DNA from: an uncultured Alphaproteobacteria bacterium
GTDB lineage: Bacteria; Pseudomonadota; Alphaproteobacteria; RF32; CAG-239
DNA: 64,000 nt
Assembly (NCBI GenBank): GCA_934271465.1
Contig: CAKQRQ010000005.1
Span: 48,391 to 112,390, forward strand
Reading direction: 5' to 3'
In this document: piece after piece, positions 49,403 through 57,817 of the stretch
Layout: every line of letters begins with the position of its first letter
Numbering within the stretch: the stretch's first letter is position 1
The notes under the pieces: model-generated
What the model saw: only the letters and a program-made list of their open reading frames with translations
Databases searched by the model: none
What the model was told of the DNA's origin: nothing
Position numbers and translations under genes: made by a program

Positions 49403-50557
49403 TTAAAATCTGTAAGAAATGTTGAACATTTTTTGATGTTCTTCAACGGCAAAAGCATCGGTCATGTTGGCGATATAGGTGCAGATTTTATCAGCCTTGT
49501 CTGCTATAGTCGAACAAAAATCAATTTCTTGACGTAAATCCATCGGCAACAGACGGCAATCTTCCATAAAGGCAGAGAATAAATCTTCTACAATTTTTTG
49601 TGATTTGGCATCCATTCGAGCAATGTTGCTGTGCGTGTAAAAATGCTTTGTCAGGAAAGTGCGTAAATCCGCAATTTTACTCTGCATTTCTTCCGAGAAA
49701 CCGGCTGTGAATTTTTTGGCTTTGCGGATGTCTTCGGTTGTTTTGATATGGTTTTGGGAAATGTTTTCTTTTGTTGTTTTGAGCAGGTCAAAAACCATGG
49801 CGCCGATGAGGGCTCGCGTGACAGCATAGATGCGCAATCTGTTGTCGGCGGACGGATTTTGTTTGTCAAAGTCATAGATGATTTTGCGGACAAAGTCCAA
49901 TTCACATAAGTCTTCAATTGTAAAAAATCCAGCGCGGAAGCCGTCGTCGATGTCATGGTTATTGTAGGCTATGTCATCGGCAAAAGAGGCTGTTTGCGCT
50001 TCTAAAGACGGATAATTTTTTAAATCCAACGGGAATTTTTTATCAAATTCTTTGAGAAATTTGTTAGAAACTTTTTTTATCGGACCGTTGTGTTTGACGG
50101 TTCCTTCCAATGTTTCCCATGTCAGGTTTAAGCCTCGGAAAGACGGGTAGTGCGTTTCTGTTTCGGTCATCAGTTTGAGCGAATTGACGTTATGGTCAAA
50201 TCCGCCGAATTTTTTCATGCAATGGTTCAGTCCGCGTTCGCCGGCATGTCCGAATGGCGCATGGCCTAAATCGTGCGCTAAGGCGATGGCCTCGCCGAGC
50301 TCTTCATTAAGATTAAGGTTTTTGCATAAGGTGCGTGTGATTTGTGCCACTTCAATGGAATGGGTCAGACGCGTGCGGTAATTGCGCCCTTCGTGATAGG
50401 CAAATACCTGTGTTTTTCCTTCAAGCCGTCTAAACGCGGCGGAATGGATAAGCCGGTCGCGGTCACGTTGAAAGTCTGAGCGGATAATGTTGGGATAATC
50501 CGGATAAAGGCGGCCTTTGGAATCTTCGTTTTTGACGGCATAAGGTGCAAGAGTCAT
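49403..50557 (-). CDS. dgt: dGTP triphosphohydrolase
   Basis: Dgt hydrolyses dGTP (and other dNTPs in the short-form family) to deoxynucleoside and triphosphate. The 384-aa product has DRLIHSAAFRRLEGKTQVF, NYRTRLTHSIEVAQI, IALAHDLGHAPFGHAGERGL (HD metal site) and ADDIAYNNHDIDDGFRAG (second Asp). Both metal-binding motifs are intact. It is divergent from xthA and starts the dgt-SPOR-M50-nagZ operon. Confidence 0.95.
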   Translation of the reverse strand: MTLAPYAVKNEDSKGRLYPDYPNIIRSDFQRDRDRLIHSAAFRRLEGKTQVFAYHEGRNYRTRLTHSIEVAQITRTLCKNLNLNEELGEAIALAHDLGHAPFGHAGERGLNHCMKKFGGFDHNVNSLKLMTETETHYPSFRGLNLTWETLEGTVKHNGPIKKVSNKFLKEFDKKFPLDLKNYPSLEAQTASFADDIAYNNHDIDDGFRAGFFTIEDLCELDFVRKIIYDFDKQNPSADNRLRIYAVTRALIGAMVFDLLKTTKENISQNHIKTTEDIRKAKKFTAGFSEEMQSKIADLRTFLTKHFYTHSNIARMDAKSQKIVEDLFSAFMEDCRLLPMDLRQEIDFCSTIADKADKICTYIANMTDAFAVEEHQKMFNISYRF

Positions 50558-50628
50558 TTTTTTGCTTTCAAAGATGAAAAAAATATTATATTTATTCTAA
50601 AGAGAGATTTTAAATAAAGAGTTAACAG

Positions 50629-51420
50629 ATGAAAATAGCCACTTATAACATCAATTCAATTAACGCTCGATTAGAAAACCTGATGTCTTTTCTGGCACGA
50701 GAACAGCCCGATATTATGCTCTTGCAGGAGATTAAGACGGAGTTTAACGCTTTTCCGTTTTTTGATTTGCAGACAATCGGGTATGAGGCTAAAATCTTGG
50801 GACAAAAAAGCTATAACGGCGTGGCTGTTTTGAGCCGGCACAAAATTAAAGTGACGGCGGAAGGACTGCCGGAATTTTCAGATGAAAATGCCCGATATCT
50901 GGAAACTGAAATTGAGGTTGACGGCGTTCCGTATTTGACTGCCTCTGTTTATTTGCCGAATGGCAATCCGCCGTATAATGATTCCGACGATACTTCAAAA
51001 TGGATATACAAACTTCAATGGATGGAGATTTTTTATAAACATGCGCAACGTCTTTTGGAACGTCGGCAGCCGATTATTTTGGGCGGGGATTTTAATGTCA
51101 TTTTGACCGATGCCGATGTTTATGATCCTAAGCTGTTCAAAAATAATGCGTTGTTCAGGCCGGAGGTTATCAGTCGTTTGAAAGCTTTTGAGTATTTGGG
51201 ATATTATGATGCGTTCAGGGTTAAGCATCCGACAGATACCGGCTATACGTTTTGGGATTATTCCGGCGCATCGCTTCAGCAAGATAACGGGATGCGCATT
51301 GATTATTTGTGGCTTAATTCTTATGCCGTTGACAGGCTTGAAACGGTTGAGGTGGACAAATCTCCGAGGCTGGCGGCAAAGCCGTCGGATCATACGGTTC
51401 TTAAGGCGGTTTTAAAATAA
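50629..51420 (+). CDS. xthA: Exodeoxyribonuclease III
   Basis: XthA is an AP endonuclease and 3'-5' exonuclease of base-excision repair. The 263-aa product has KIATYNINSINARLENL, IMLLQEIKTE (catalytic Glu), LGGDFNVILTDADVYD (Asp and Asn), RIDYLWLN, and PSDHTVL with the catalytic His near the C-terminus. Length is normal. The S41 protease gene starts one base after its stop. Confidence 0.95.
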   Translation: MKIATYNINSINARLENLMSFLAREQPDIMLLQEIKTEFNAFPFFDLQTIGYEAKILGQKSYNGVAVLSRHKIKVTAEGLPEFSDENARYLETEIEVDGVPYLTASVYLPNGNPPYNDSDDTSKWIYKLQWMEIFYKHAQRLLERRQPIILGGDFNVILTDADVYDPKLFKNNALFRPEVISRLKAFEYLGYYDAFRVKHPTDTGYTFWDYSGASLQQDNGMRIDYLWLNSYAVDRLETVEVDKSPRLAAKPSDHTVLKAVLK

Positions 51421-51421
51421 A

Positions 51422-52543
51422 ATGAAATATGCTCTTGTTTTGGCGGTATTCTTTTTGTTTTGCGCATCGGCTGTGGCTGATGACGCGGCCTCGTGGGCGG
51501 AGATTTATCGGCAGGTTTCCCAAAGCAGTATTGAAGATGTTTCGGTCGAAAAATTGGCTGTGACGGCGCTTAAAGGCGTGTCAAAAGCTGATAAAAACCT
51601 GAGGCTGGCAGATGATGACACGCGGTTGACGCTGTATTACAAGGGACGTGTGGTTAAGGTGCTGCGCAAACCCGAAGACCGTTCAGATGCGAGGGCTTGG
51701 GGAAAAATAACGGCTCAGATTGAAGAGGTTGTGCGGCAAAAATCGGAACAAGCCGCATTGAGGGATTTTGAAATGCCGAGTCTGTTGGGTTCTGAAATTG
51801 TTAAGGTGTTGGATAAAGATTCAAAGTTTTATGCCGATATGGACGAGATCTCAGGCGAAAAAGCCGCACGCAGGCGTTTATTTGCCTCAAGAGTTGAAAA
51901 AAATGTTTTGATTTTGAAACCGGCGGTTTTTAACAAGCAGACTTTTCAAAGGATTAAAGAGGCGTTGGAAGAAAATTCTGGAGTCAAAGCCGTTGTGCTG
52001 GACTTGCGCGGCTGTCCGGGGGGAATGCCGGGGGCGGCGATAGAAACGGCGGATTTGTTTTTGGACGGCGGAATTACTGCAATATCGTTTGGCAAAGAGG
52101 CTGATGTTGAGACTTATTATAACGCCACATCAAAAGACAGGCCGTTGTTAATACCCTTGTTTGTGCTGGTTGATTCCGATACGGCGTCGGCGGCCGAGGT
52201 TTTGGCTGCGGCTTTGCAGGAGCAGGGGCGGGCAAAGCTTATCGGCACGCAGACTCGCGGCAAATTTTCCAAGCAAAAGCTGGTTGGGCTTTCGGACGGC
52301 GGCGTGTTGGCTGTGACAGACGGTTTTTTTGCAACGCCGGCGGGGAACCATTTGCACGGAAAAGGAATTTCGCCTGATTTTTGCACTTTTGGACAGAAAG
52401 ATGATGCCGATGTTGTGGTTTCATCAGGCACGTCTTGTTCGGGCGAATCGCGGGAAAACAGTTCCGTTGAGCTTGAAACGGCTTTGTTTTTGGCCGAAAA
52501 ACAGGATTCTTTCAGTGATTTTAAGCCAAAATCAGAAAAATAG
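51422..52543 (+). CDS. Exported S41-family peptidase
   Basis: MKYALVLAVFFLFCASAVADD is a signal peptide. The 373-aa product lacks a PDZ domain. Its C-terminal half is an S41 (C-terminal processing) fold: VKAVVLDLRGCPGGMPGAAIETADLFLDGG, LFVLVDSDTASAAEVLAAAL with the catalytic Ser in SDTASAAE, and GTQTRGKFSKQKLVGLSDGGVLAVTDG with the Lys in TRGKFSKQ where the family usually has TFGKGxVQ. It should be periplasmic. It follows xthA by one base. Confidence 0.8.
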   Translation: MKYALVLAVFFLFCASAVADDAASWAEIYRQVSQSSIEDVSVEKLAVTALKGVSKADKNLRLADDDTRLTLYYKGRVVKVLRKPEDRSDARAWGKITAQIEEVVRQKSEQAALRDFEMPSLLGSEIVKVLDKDSKFYADMDEISGEKAARRRLFASRVEKNVLILKPAVFNKQTFQRIKEALEENSGVKAVVLDLRGCPGGMPGAAIETADLFLDGGITAISFGKEADVETYYNATSKDRPLLIPLFVLVDSDTASAAEVLAAALQEQGRAKLIGTQTRGKFSKQKLVGLSDGGVLAVTDGFFATPAGNHLHGKGISPDFCTFGQKDDADVVVSSGTSCSGESRENSSVELETALFLAEKQDSFSDFKPKSEK

Positions 52544-52545
52544 GG

Positions 52546-52573
52546 TTGACAGCGCCCAAAAAAAATGTATATT
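52546..52573 (+). promoter_or_regulatory. Promoter of rpmG
   Basis: TTGACA (52546-52551), 16-bp A-rich spacer, TATATT (52568-52573), 47 bp before the start. Confidence 0.75.
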
Positions 52574-52620
52574 ACGCTCAAATGTTTTGAATTCTAACCC
52601 TAATTTAAGAGTATTGAAAA

Positions 52621-52788
52621 ATGGCTAAGACAGTAAAAGTTAAAGTAAAATTGGAAAGCACAGCCGGAACAGGCACTTTTTATCTTGCTGAGAAAAATCC
52701 GAGAACTCATCCGGAGAAATTGACTTTGAAGAAATATGACAAGAAGTCTAAGAAACACGAAGAGTTCGTCGAGAAGAAGTTGAAGTAA
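52621..52788 (+). CDS. rpmG: Ribosomal protein bL33
   Basis: The 55-aa product reads MAKTVKVKVKLESTAGTGTF at the N-terminus, then YLAEKNPRTHPEKLTLKKYD and KKSKKHEEFVEKKLK. It is the cysteine-free (C-minus) form of bL33, a zinc-independent 50S protein. Length is normal. It has its own promoter and terminator. Confidence 0.95.
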   Translation: MAKTVKVKVKLESTAGTGTFYLAEKNPRTHPEKLTLKKYDKKSKKHEEFVEKKLK

Positions 52789-52810
52789 TTCTTTAAGATT
52801 TTCAGTTTGT

Positions 52811-52845
52811 AAAAACCGGTGTGCGAGAAGCTGCCGGTTTTTTTG
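52811..52845. terminator. Terminator between rpmG and xerC
   Basis: AAAACCGG pairs with CCGGTTTT around a 13-base loop, followed by T residues; A residues upstream allow use from the xerC side. Confidence 0.8.
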
Positions 52846-52846
52846 T

Positions 52847-53785
52847 TTAGTCTTTTAAGAATTTGGCTTTTTCATATTCTTTTTTGAGGTGTTCGATTTC
52901 GACATTTGTATATCTTTGGGTCGTCGAGAGGGACGCATGACCCAAAAGTTCCTGAATGGAACGCAGGTTTATTCCCTCAGCCAAAAGGTGAGTCGCGAAA
53001 GAATGGCGCAGAGCATGGGGCGTCACAGTATCAGGAAGGCCCAAACAAACCCGCATTTTTTCGAGAGTCCGCTGCACAATTCGCGGCGAAATACGCTCGC
53101 CTCTTGCTCCTAAAAACAACGGGGCTCCGGTGTTGAACGAATAGGGGCAGGCCGCTTGGTAGGCATCGATTTTATCTTTAACCGCGGGCAGCAGCGGAAC
53201 AATTCGTTCTTTTCCGCCTTTGCCGCGTATTTTAAGGAAATCGTTATGGTCAATATCACCGACATTGAGTGACAGGGCTTCAGAAATTCGCAAACCACAT
53301 CCGTAAAGTATTGTCAAAATGGCGACATCTCTAAGCCCCTGCCACTCTTTTTTTGAAAAACTTTCAGCCTTGTCCAGCAGATCTAATGTTTGAGTTACAT
53401 CCAATGCTTTGGGAAGCGTTTTATCTTTTTTGGGCGAGGAGATAATGCTGATGGCAGTGTTATCTGTGATATGGTTGCGGATAAGCCATTTGAAAAAACT
53501 TCTGATGGAAGATAGTTCACGCGCCAGAGATGTTTTGGATAGGTGGCGGTGTTTTTGCCAGCTGAGGTAAGCGCGGAATGTCGTGATGTCTATCGAGTCT
53601 ATATCTGAGAGCTTTGCCGGCCGGTCAAGTTTATCAGCCCAAAAAGCAAAAAAGAAAGATAAATCGCGCGCGTAAGCCTCAAGCGTATGTGGCGAATAGC
53701 GTCTTTCGTCTTTGAGCCAGCTTTGCCAGTCCGCAATGCGGGAGAGCAGGTCAGCGTCGGCCTGATATGTTATTTTTTCTTTCAT
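52847..53785 (-). CDS. xerC: Tyrosine recombinase XerC/XerD type
   Basis: Xer recombinases resolve chromosome dimers at dif. The 312-aa product has the N-terminal SAM-like DNA-binding domain (WLKDERRYSPHTLEAYARDLSFF) and the catalytic domain with ILYGCGLRISEAL (Arg), KGGKERIVPL (Lys), TPHALRHSFATHLL (His-x-x-Arg), LGHASLSTTQRYTNV (His and nucleophile Tyr). All residues are present. XerC versus XerD cannot be settled without alignment. It is a chromosomal-type gene, not an island integrase. Confidence 0.9.
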   Translation of the reverse strand: MKEKITYQADADLLSRIADWQSWLKDERRYSPHTLEAYARDLSFFFAFWADKLDRPAKLSDIDSIDITTFRAYLSWQKHRHLSKTSLARELSSIRSFFKWLIRNHITDNTAISIISSPKKDKTLPKALDVTQTLDLLDKAESFSKKEWQGLRDVAILTILYGCGLRISEALSLNVGDIDHNDFLKIRGKGGKERIVPLLPAVKDKIDAYQAACPYSFNTGAPLFLGARGERISPRIVQRTLEKMRVCLGLPDTVTPHALRHSFATHLLAEGINLRSIQELLGHASLSTTQRYTNVEIEHLKKEYEKAKFLKD

Positions 53786-54024
53786 AATCAAATATTATAT
53801 CTCCCAAAAAGTTAAAAAAAAATTATTCGGCGGCGCTGATTTTTCAGAAAATTCAATTGATAAAAATATCTATTCACAGGCGGAGAGCCCAAAGCGCTTT
53901 GTTCTGGACAGAAAGATTGAAAATGCTATATTCAACAACAGTTTTTAAATAATTATTCTGTTTTATTATCATGCCGCTTTGAGTGACTTTTTTACACTAT
54001 CGTTTAACATAAATTTTTTTAATT

Positions 54025-54261
54025 ATGGAATCTAAACTAGTGACCATTAAAAGGATAAAGGTTGTTGCCTATCCGATGGCCGGTGTGTCTTGTGCAACCG
54101 TGTTTATCATGACTGATGAGGGTGAGTTTCACGCTGTTTCGGTCGGTTGGAAAGAAAATCGGGATCGCAAACTTGTGTGCGCGCGCCCCGGAGATCAACT
54201 CAAGATACGTCCTGAAGGGAACGGGTATCATTGGGTTGAGGATGTTATCTATCGGGATTAA
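54025..54261 (+). CDS. Small hypothetical protein, 78 aa
   Basis: The product MESKLVTIKRIKVVAYPMAG... reads as alternating strands (VTIKRIKVVAY, ATVFIMTDEGEFHAVSVGW, KLVCARPGDQLKIRPEG, YHWVEDVIYRD), suggesting a small beta-barrel such as an OB-like fold. No named family is recognised. The leader is AT-rich with no Shine-Dalgarno sequence, so the start is uncertain. A strong terminator follows. Confidence 0.6.
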   Translation: MESKLVTIKRIKVVAYPMAGVSCATVFIMTDEGEFHAVSVGWKENRDRKLVCARPGDQLKIRPEGNGYHWVEDVIYRD

Positions 54262-54278
54262 AAGTCCGAAGCATTTGA

Positions 54279-54318
54279 AAAAGTTCTGCGTCTTTGAAAA
54301 AAGACTCAGAACTTTTTT
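54279..54318 (+). terminator. Intrinsic terminator
   Basis: AAGTTCTG...GTCTTT pairs with AAAGACTCAGAACTT, followed by six T. Confidence 0.85.
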
Positions 54319-54334
54319 GATCTAAACGGAATGC

Positions 54335-54363
54335 TTGCGGACGAAGAAAAAGTGTAGTATACT
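54335..54363 (+). promoter_or_regulatory. Promoter of the second pseudoknot-led gene
   Basis: TTGCGG (54335-54340), 17-bp spacer ending GTGTAG, TATACT (54358-54363). The flanks AATGCTTGCG and ATCTTAAAAAATTATTTT match the promoter at 5869. The leader is longer here, about 195 nt, with an extra AT-rich stretch before the pseudoknot. Confidence 0.75.
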
Positions 54364-54508
54364 TAAAGTATCTTAAAAAATTATTTTGTTCTATTTTTCA
54401 TTGTTATATTTTTGTCATATTCCGGATTTTGTTTTTCCGTTTATGAATATTAAAATATTTCAGATAGGACATCATAATTTGAAATTTTTTTTAACATTAT
54501 AAATAAAA

Positions 54509-54563
54509 GAGGGAACCGGATTGTGTAAAGGCACACCCCTCGTGAAACAAACCGGAATGGAAT
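54509..54563 (+). promoter_or_regulatory. H-type pseudoknot leader RNA, copy 2
   Basis: P1 pairs GAGGG (54509-54513) with CCCTC (54537-54541). The inner hairpin pairs TGTG (54522-54525) with CACA (54532-54535) around TAAAGG. CCGG (54516-54519) pairs with CCGG (54552-54555). The distances are those of copy 1: 8 bases from P1 to the hairpin, 1 base back to P1, 10 bases to the pseudoknot partner, 8 bases to the ATG. Every pair of the inner hairpin and one pair each of P1 and the pseudoknot differ by compensatory change from copy 1. Confidence 0.75.
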
Positions 54564-54887
54564 ATGGCTGACGTATTTTCAATGTTTATGATTTCTTTGA
54601 TGCTTCCAGTGATGGGACTGATAGCACCGTTTGCAGTTGCGTTGTCCATTATTGATCTTCTTTCGTCAAAGGAATGGTGGCGTAAGCTTCTTGCAGGGCT
54701 TGTTGGAATTTTTTTTGGATATATAATGTTTGTTGCTTTCAGGCATTATGTTATTTTTAACACTACCGACTTGGTAGTCAAAATAATTTCCATCGCTCAT
54801 CCTATACTTGTATTCCTCGGTGTTTTTCTGTATTATGTATTGGAAAATAGTGATGAGGAGGAAGAGATTGAGACAGAAAAATCATAA
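54564..54887 (+). CDS. Small membrane protein, 107 aa, under pseudoknot leader
   Basis: The product has three hydrophobic segments (about residues 4-30, 40-60 and 71-96) and ends in a strongly acidic tail (ENSDEEEEIETEKS). It is probably an inner-membrane protein. I recognise no family. It shares a promoter type and structured leader with the 96-aa gene at 5994 but not evident sequence. The ATG at 54564 lies exactly 8 bases after the pseudoknot. A terminator follows. Confidence 0.75.
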   Translation: MADVFSMFMISLMLPVMGLIAPFAVALSIIDLLSSKEWWRKLLAGLVGIFFGYIMFVAFRHYVIFNTTDLVVKIISIAHPILVFLGVFLYYVLENSDEEEEIETEKS

Positions 54888-54898
54888 ATTAGTCATAA

Positions 54899-54945
54899 GA
54901 GAGAAGCTTTTTGGATCGCAAGATTCAAAGAGCTTTTCTTTTTTT
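54899..54945 (+). terminator. Intrinsic terminator
   Basis: AGAAGCTTTTTGGATC pairs with GATTCAAAGAGCTTTTCT around GCAA, followed by seven T. Confidence 0.85.
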
Positions 54946-55015
54946 GTGCGTAACAATGAAAGATGTTTGAGAAAGTTGTTTTGACCTGATATGATGCCGA
55001 CAAAGGAGAAAAGAC

Positions 55016-57187
55016 GTGATTGTCGGCGTTTTGTTGCCATTGCCGTTTAATGATGTGTTTGATTATCAAGCTGAGGACGATATTGCCCTCGGGGCGATTG
55101 TGCGTGTGCCGTTCGGACGGGAAGTTGTTGTCGGGGCGGTTTGGAAAAAAGGCAAAACAAGCGCTTTGGAGGCGTCAAAAATCAAAAAGATTATTGAGGT
55201 TCTGCCTTATCCGCCGTTAAAAGCCGATTTGCGCAAGTTTGTGGATTTTGTCGCGGCTTATAATATGGCCTTTACGGGGCTCGTGTTGAAGATGGTTTTG
55301 AGCGTCAAACAGGTGTTTGATGATCCGAAAATGCTCAAATTGTATGAGCTTTCCGGTAAAACATTGGCTGAGGCCAAGCTCAAAAATTCCGATGCGCGCT
55401 GGCGGGTGATGGATTTTTTGAAAGTCGGCGCTTTTAACAGGCATGAAATAGCCGCCGGTGCGGGTGTGGGGCAGAGTGTTATCAAAACATTGATTGACTC
55501 CGGTGTGCTGCGGGAGGTTTTGGTTGAACACAAAAAAGAATATCAAAAGCCGGTGTGCGGGTTTCAAAAAGTTCAACTGACCGATGAACAAGCGCGGGCG
55601 GCCGATGTGCTTTGCGCTAAAGTGGGCAACGGGTTCAGCACAACGCTTTTGAACGGCGTGACCGGATCAGGTAAGACGGAAGTTTATTTTGAAGCGGTTG
55701 AAAAGGCTTTTGCCGCAGGTAAGCAGGTTTTGATTATGGTTCCCGAAATCGGATTGACGGCGCAATGGCTCAAGCGTTTTGAAAAAAGATTCGGTGTGAT
55801 GCCGGCGGAATGGCACTCGGCTTTGAGCCCCAAAGAGCGGGTGGATACCTGGCGCGCTGTTGCTAAAGGCGAGGCCAAAATCATTATCGGGGCGCGCTCG
55901 GCGTTGTTTTTGCCTTATCCCGATTTGGGGCTGATTGTCATTGATGAAAGCCACGATGCCTCGTTTAAGCAGGAAGATGTCGTCAATTATCAGGGGCGGG
56001 ATATGGCGGTGGTTCGGGCAAAATATGAGCAAATTCCGTTGATTCTCTCAACCGCAACACCCGATTTGGAGACGGTGTGCAATGTTGAGGACGGCAAATA
56101 TGACGAGGTGCGTTTGACATCGCGTTTTGCTCAGGCTCAATTGCCCGAAATTAAGATTATAGACCTCAAAAAAGACAAGCCTGTTAAAGGCTCTTGGGGG
56201 GTATCATGGTTGGCGCCGACTCTGTGTGAAAAACTTAAAGAAAATTATCAAAAAGGCGAGCAGAGTATTTTGTTTTTGAACAGACGCGGCTATGCGCCTT
56301 TGGTTATTTGCCGCGATTGCGGGCACCGCATCCAATGCCCGAACTGCACGGCCTGGCTGACGGAACACCGCCGTATGGGCAAGCTGGTCTGTCATCATTG
56401 CGGGTATATGACGGATATCCCCGAGAAATGCCCTGAGTGCGGCTCTGAAAATGGTTTGGCGGCGTGCGGGCCGGGGGTCGAGCGAATCGCTGAGGAGGTT
56501 AAATACCGCCTGCCCGAGGCCAAGACAAAAGTTTTGTCGTCGGATTTTGTGACAAACTTTAAGGAAGTGCAGCAAGTTATCAAAGAAATGGAAGAGGGGC
56601 GAATCGATATTCTCATCGGCACGCAGATTTTGGCAAAGGGACACCATTTTCCGGAGTTGACTCTTGTTGGAATTGTCGATGCGGATTTGGGGCTGATGGG
56701 TAGCGATTTACGCGCGGCCGAGCGGACATATCAACTGTTGTCGCAGGTTTCGGGGCGTGCGGGGCGCGGCGCCAAAAAAGGCGAGGTTTATTTGCAGACG
56801 CTGTATCCGGATAATGCCGTTCTTAAGGCGTTGGTCAGCGGCAATACGGAAGAATTTTTTGAGATGGAAAAACAAACGCGCCGTATTTTGAAAATGCCGC
56901 CGTTCGGCAAATTGGCCGCGGTGATTGTGTCGGGCGTCAGACAGGACGAGGTCGAGCGGACGGCGGTTCTTTTGGGGCAGACGGCATTTAACGATGCCAA
57001 CATATCCACACTCGGACCGGCGCCGGCGCCGCTGTTTATCCTTAGGAATAAATATCGTTACAGGCTGTTGCTTAAGACCTCAAAAGACATAAAAATTCAA
57101 GAGGTCTTGCGTCAATGGATAAAAAAGGTTAGGATTCCGGCATCGGTTCGGGTTGAGGTCGATATTGATCCTTATTCTTTTTATTAA
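55016..57187 (+). CDS. priA: Primosomal helicase PriA
   Basis: PriA recognises stalled forks and reloads DnaB. The 723-aa product has the N-terminal 3'-DNA-end binding domain, Walker A NGVTGSGKTEVYFEA, DESHDASFK (DEAH-like box), the zinc modules CRDCGHRIQCPNC and CHHCGYMTDIPEKCPECGS, and the helicase lobe with GTQILAKGHHFPELTLVGIVDAD and QVSGRAGRG. The start is GTG at 55016 preceded by AAAGGAG. atpH follows, a common alphaproteobacterial arrangement. Confidence 0.96.
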   Translation: MIVGVLLPLPFNDVFDYQAEDDIALGAIVRVPFGREVVVGAVWKKGKTSALEASKIKKIIEVLPYPPLKADLRKFVDFVAAYNMAFTGLVLKMVLSVKQVFDDPKMLKLYELSGKTLAEAKLKNSDARWRVMDFLKVGAFNRHEIAAGAGVGQSVIKTLIDSGVLREVLVEHKKEYQKPVCGFQKVQLTDEQARAADVLCAKVGNGFSTTLLNGVTGSGKTEVYFEAVEKAFAAGKQVLIMVPEIGLTAQWLKRFEKRFGVMPAEWHSALSPKERVDTWRAVAKGEAKIIIGARSALFLPYPDLGLIVIDESHDASFKQEDVVNYQGRDMAVVRAKYEQIPLILSTATPDLETVCNVEDGKYDEVRLTSRFAQAQLPEIKIIDLKKDKPVKGSWGVSWLAPTLCEKLKENYQKGEQSILFLNRRGYAPLVICRDCGHRIQCPNCTAWLTEHRRMGKLVCHHCGYMTDIPEKCPECGSENGLAACGPGVERIAEEVKYRLPEAKTKVLSSDFVTNFKEVQQVIKEMEEGRIDILIGTQILAKGHHFPELTLVGIVDADLGLMGSDLRAAERTYQLLSQVSGRAGRGAKKGEVYLQTLYPDNAVLKALVSGNTEEFFEMEKQTRRILKMPPFGKLAAVIVSGVRQDEVERTAVLLGQTAFNDANISTLGPAPAPLFILRNKYRYRLLLKTSKDIKIQEVLRQWIKKVRIPASVRVEVDIDPYSFY

Positions 57188-57263
57188 AAATGTTAATAAA
57201 AAAGAAACCAATTATTATATAAAATTCGGAACAGTTAATTTATGGCAAAAGGTTCTTTGGAAA

Positions 57264-57815
57264 GTGAAGAAAAGTTCTAAGACAAAAATAGCCCGCGTTT
57301 ATGCTTCGGCGTTGTATGAAGTGGCCGAAGCTCGCAAGTGCACAGATAAGGTTTTGAAAGAAGCGGCTGCTCTGCGGCAGACTTTTGTTCAGAATCCGGA
57401 TTTGGAGACTTATTTGGCAAGCCCGCTGTATGAAGAAAAAGATAAAGAAGATGTTTTGAAAAAAACGGCTAAAGCTTTGAACCTGAGCGCGGAAACTTTG
57501 TCTTGTCTTGAAGTCATTACTCAAAATCACCGAATCGCAGATTTGAAAGCCATATTGGAAATGTATGCGTCGGTGTATTATCAGAAAAACAATATTGCCG
57601 AGGTTTTTGTTGAGACGGTTAAAAAATTGTCGCCTGCTCAGGATAAAAAGCTTGGCGCTGTTTTGCAAAAACTTTTCGGGAAGCAAGTTGTCGTTTCTTA
57701 TCAACTTAATCCGTCGCTTATCGGCGGTTTGCGGGTTAAAAACGGTTCGGAGATGTTTGACGACAGTCTTGCGAACAAATTAAATCATTTGGAAAATCTA
57801 ATGAAAGGTAAATAG
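57264..57815 (+). CDS. atpH: ATP synthase delta subunit, N-terminus probably frameshifted
   Basis: AtpH links F1 to the peripheral stalk. From GTG 57264 the product is 183 aa: KKSSKTKIARVYASALYEVAEA (helix 1 with the YASAL motif), central helices, and the C-terminal SLIGGLRVKNGSEMFDDSLANKLNHL typical of the family. An ATG at 57242 starts a frame reading MAKGSLESEEKF and then stops; one additional A in the run 57270-57273 would join it to give MAKGSLESEEKSSKTKIARVY, a natural-looking start. The gene may thus really start at 57242 with a one-base error or mutation. First gene of atpHAGDC. Confidence 0.88.
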   Translation: MKKSSKTKIARVYASALYEVAEARKCTDKVLKEAAALRQTFVQNPDLETYLASPLYEEKDKEDVLKKTAKALNLSAETLSCLEVITQNHRIADLKAILEMYASVYYQKNNIAEVFVETVKKLSPAQDKKLGAVLQKLFGKQVVVSYQLNPSLIGGLRVKNGSEMFDDSLANKLNHLENLMKGK

Positions 57816-57817
57816 AT

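Noticed and set aside
52847..53785. Tyrosine recombinase as an island integrase
   Set aside because: Sequence and context fit a chromosomal Xer recombinase; no attachment repeats or cargo flank it.
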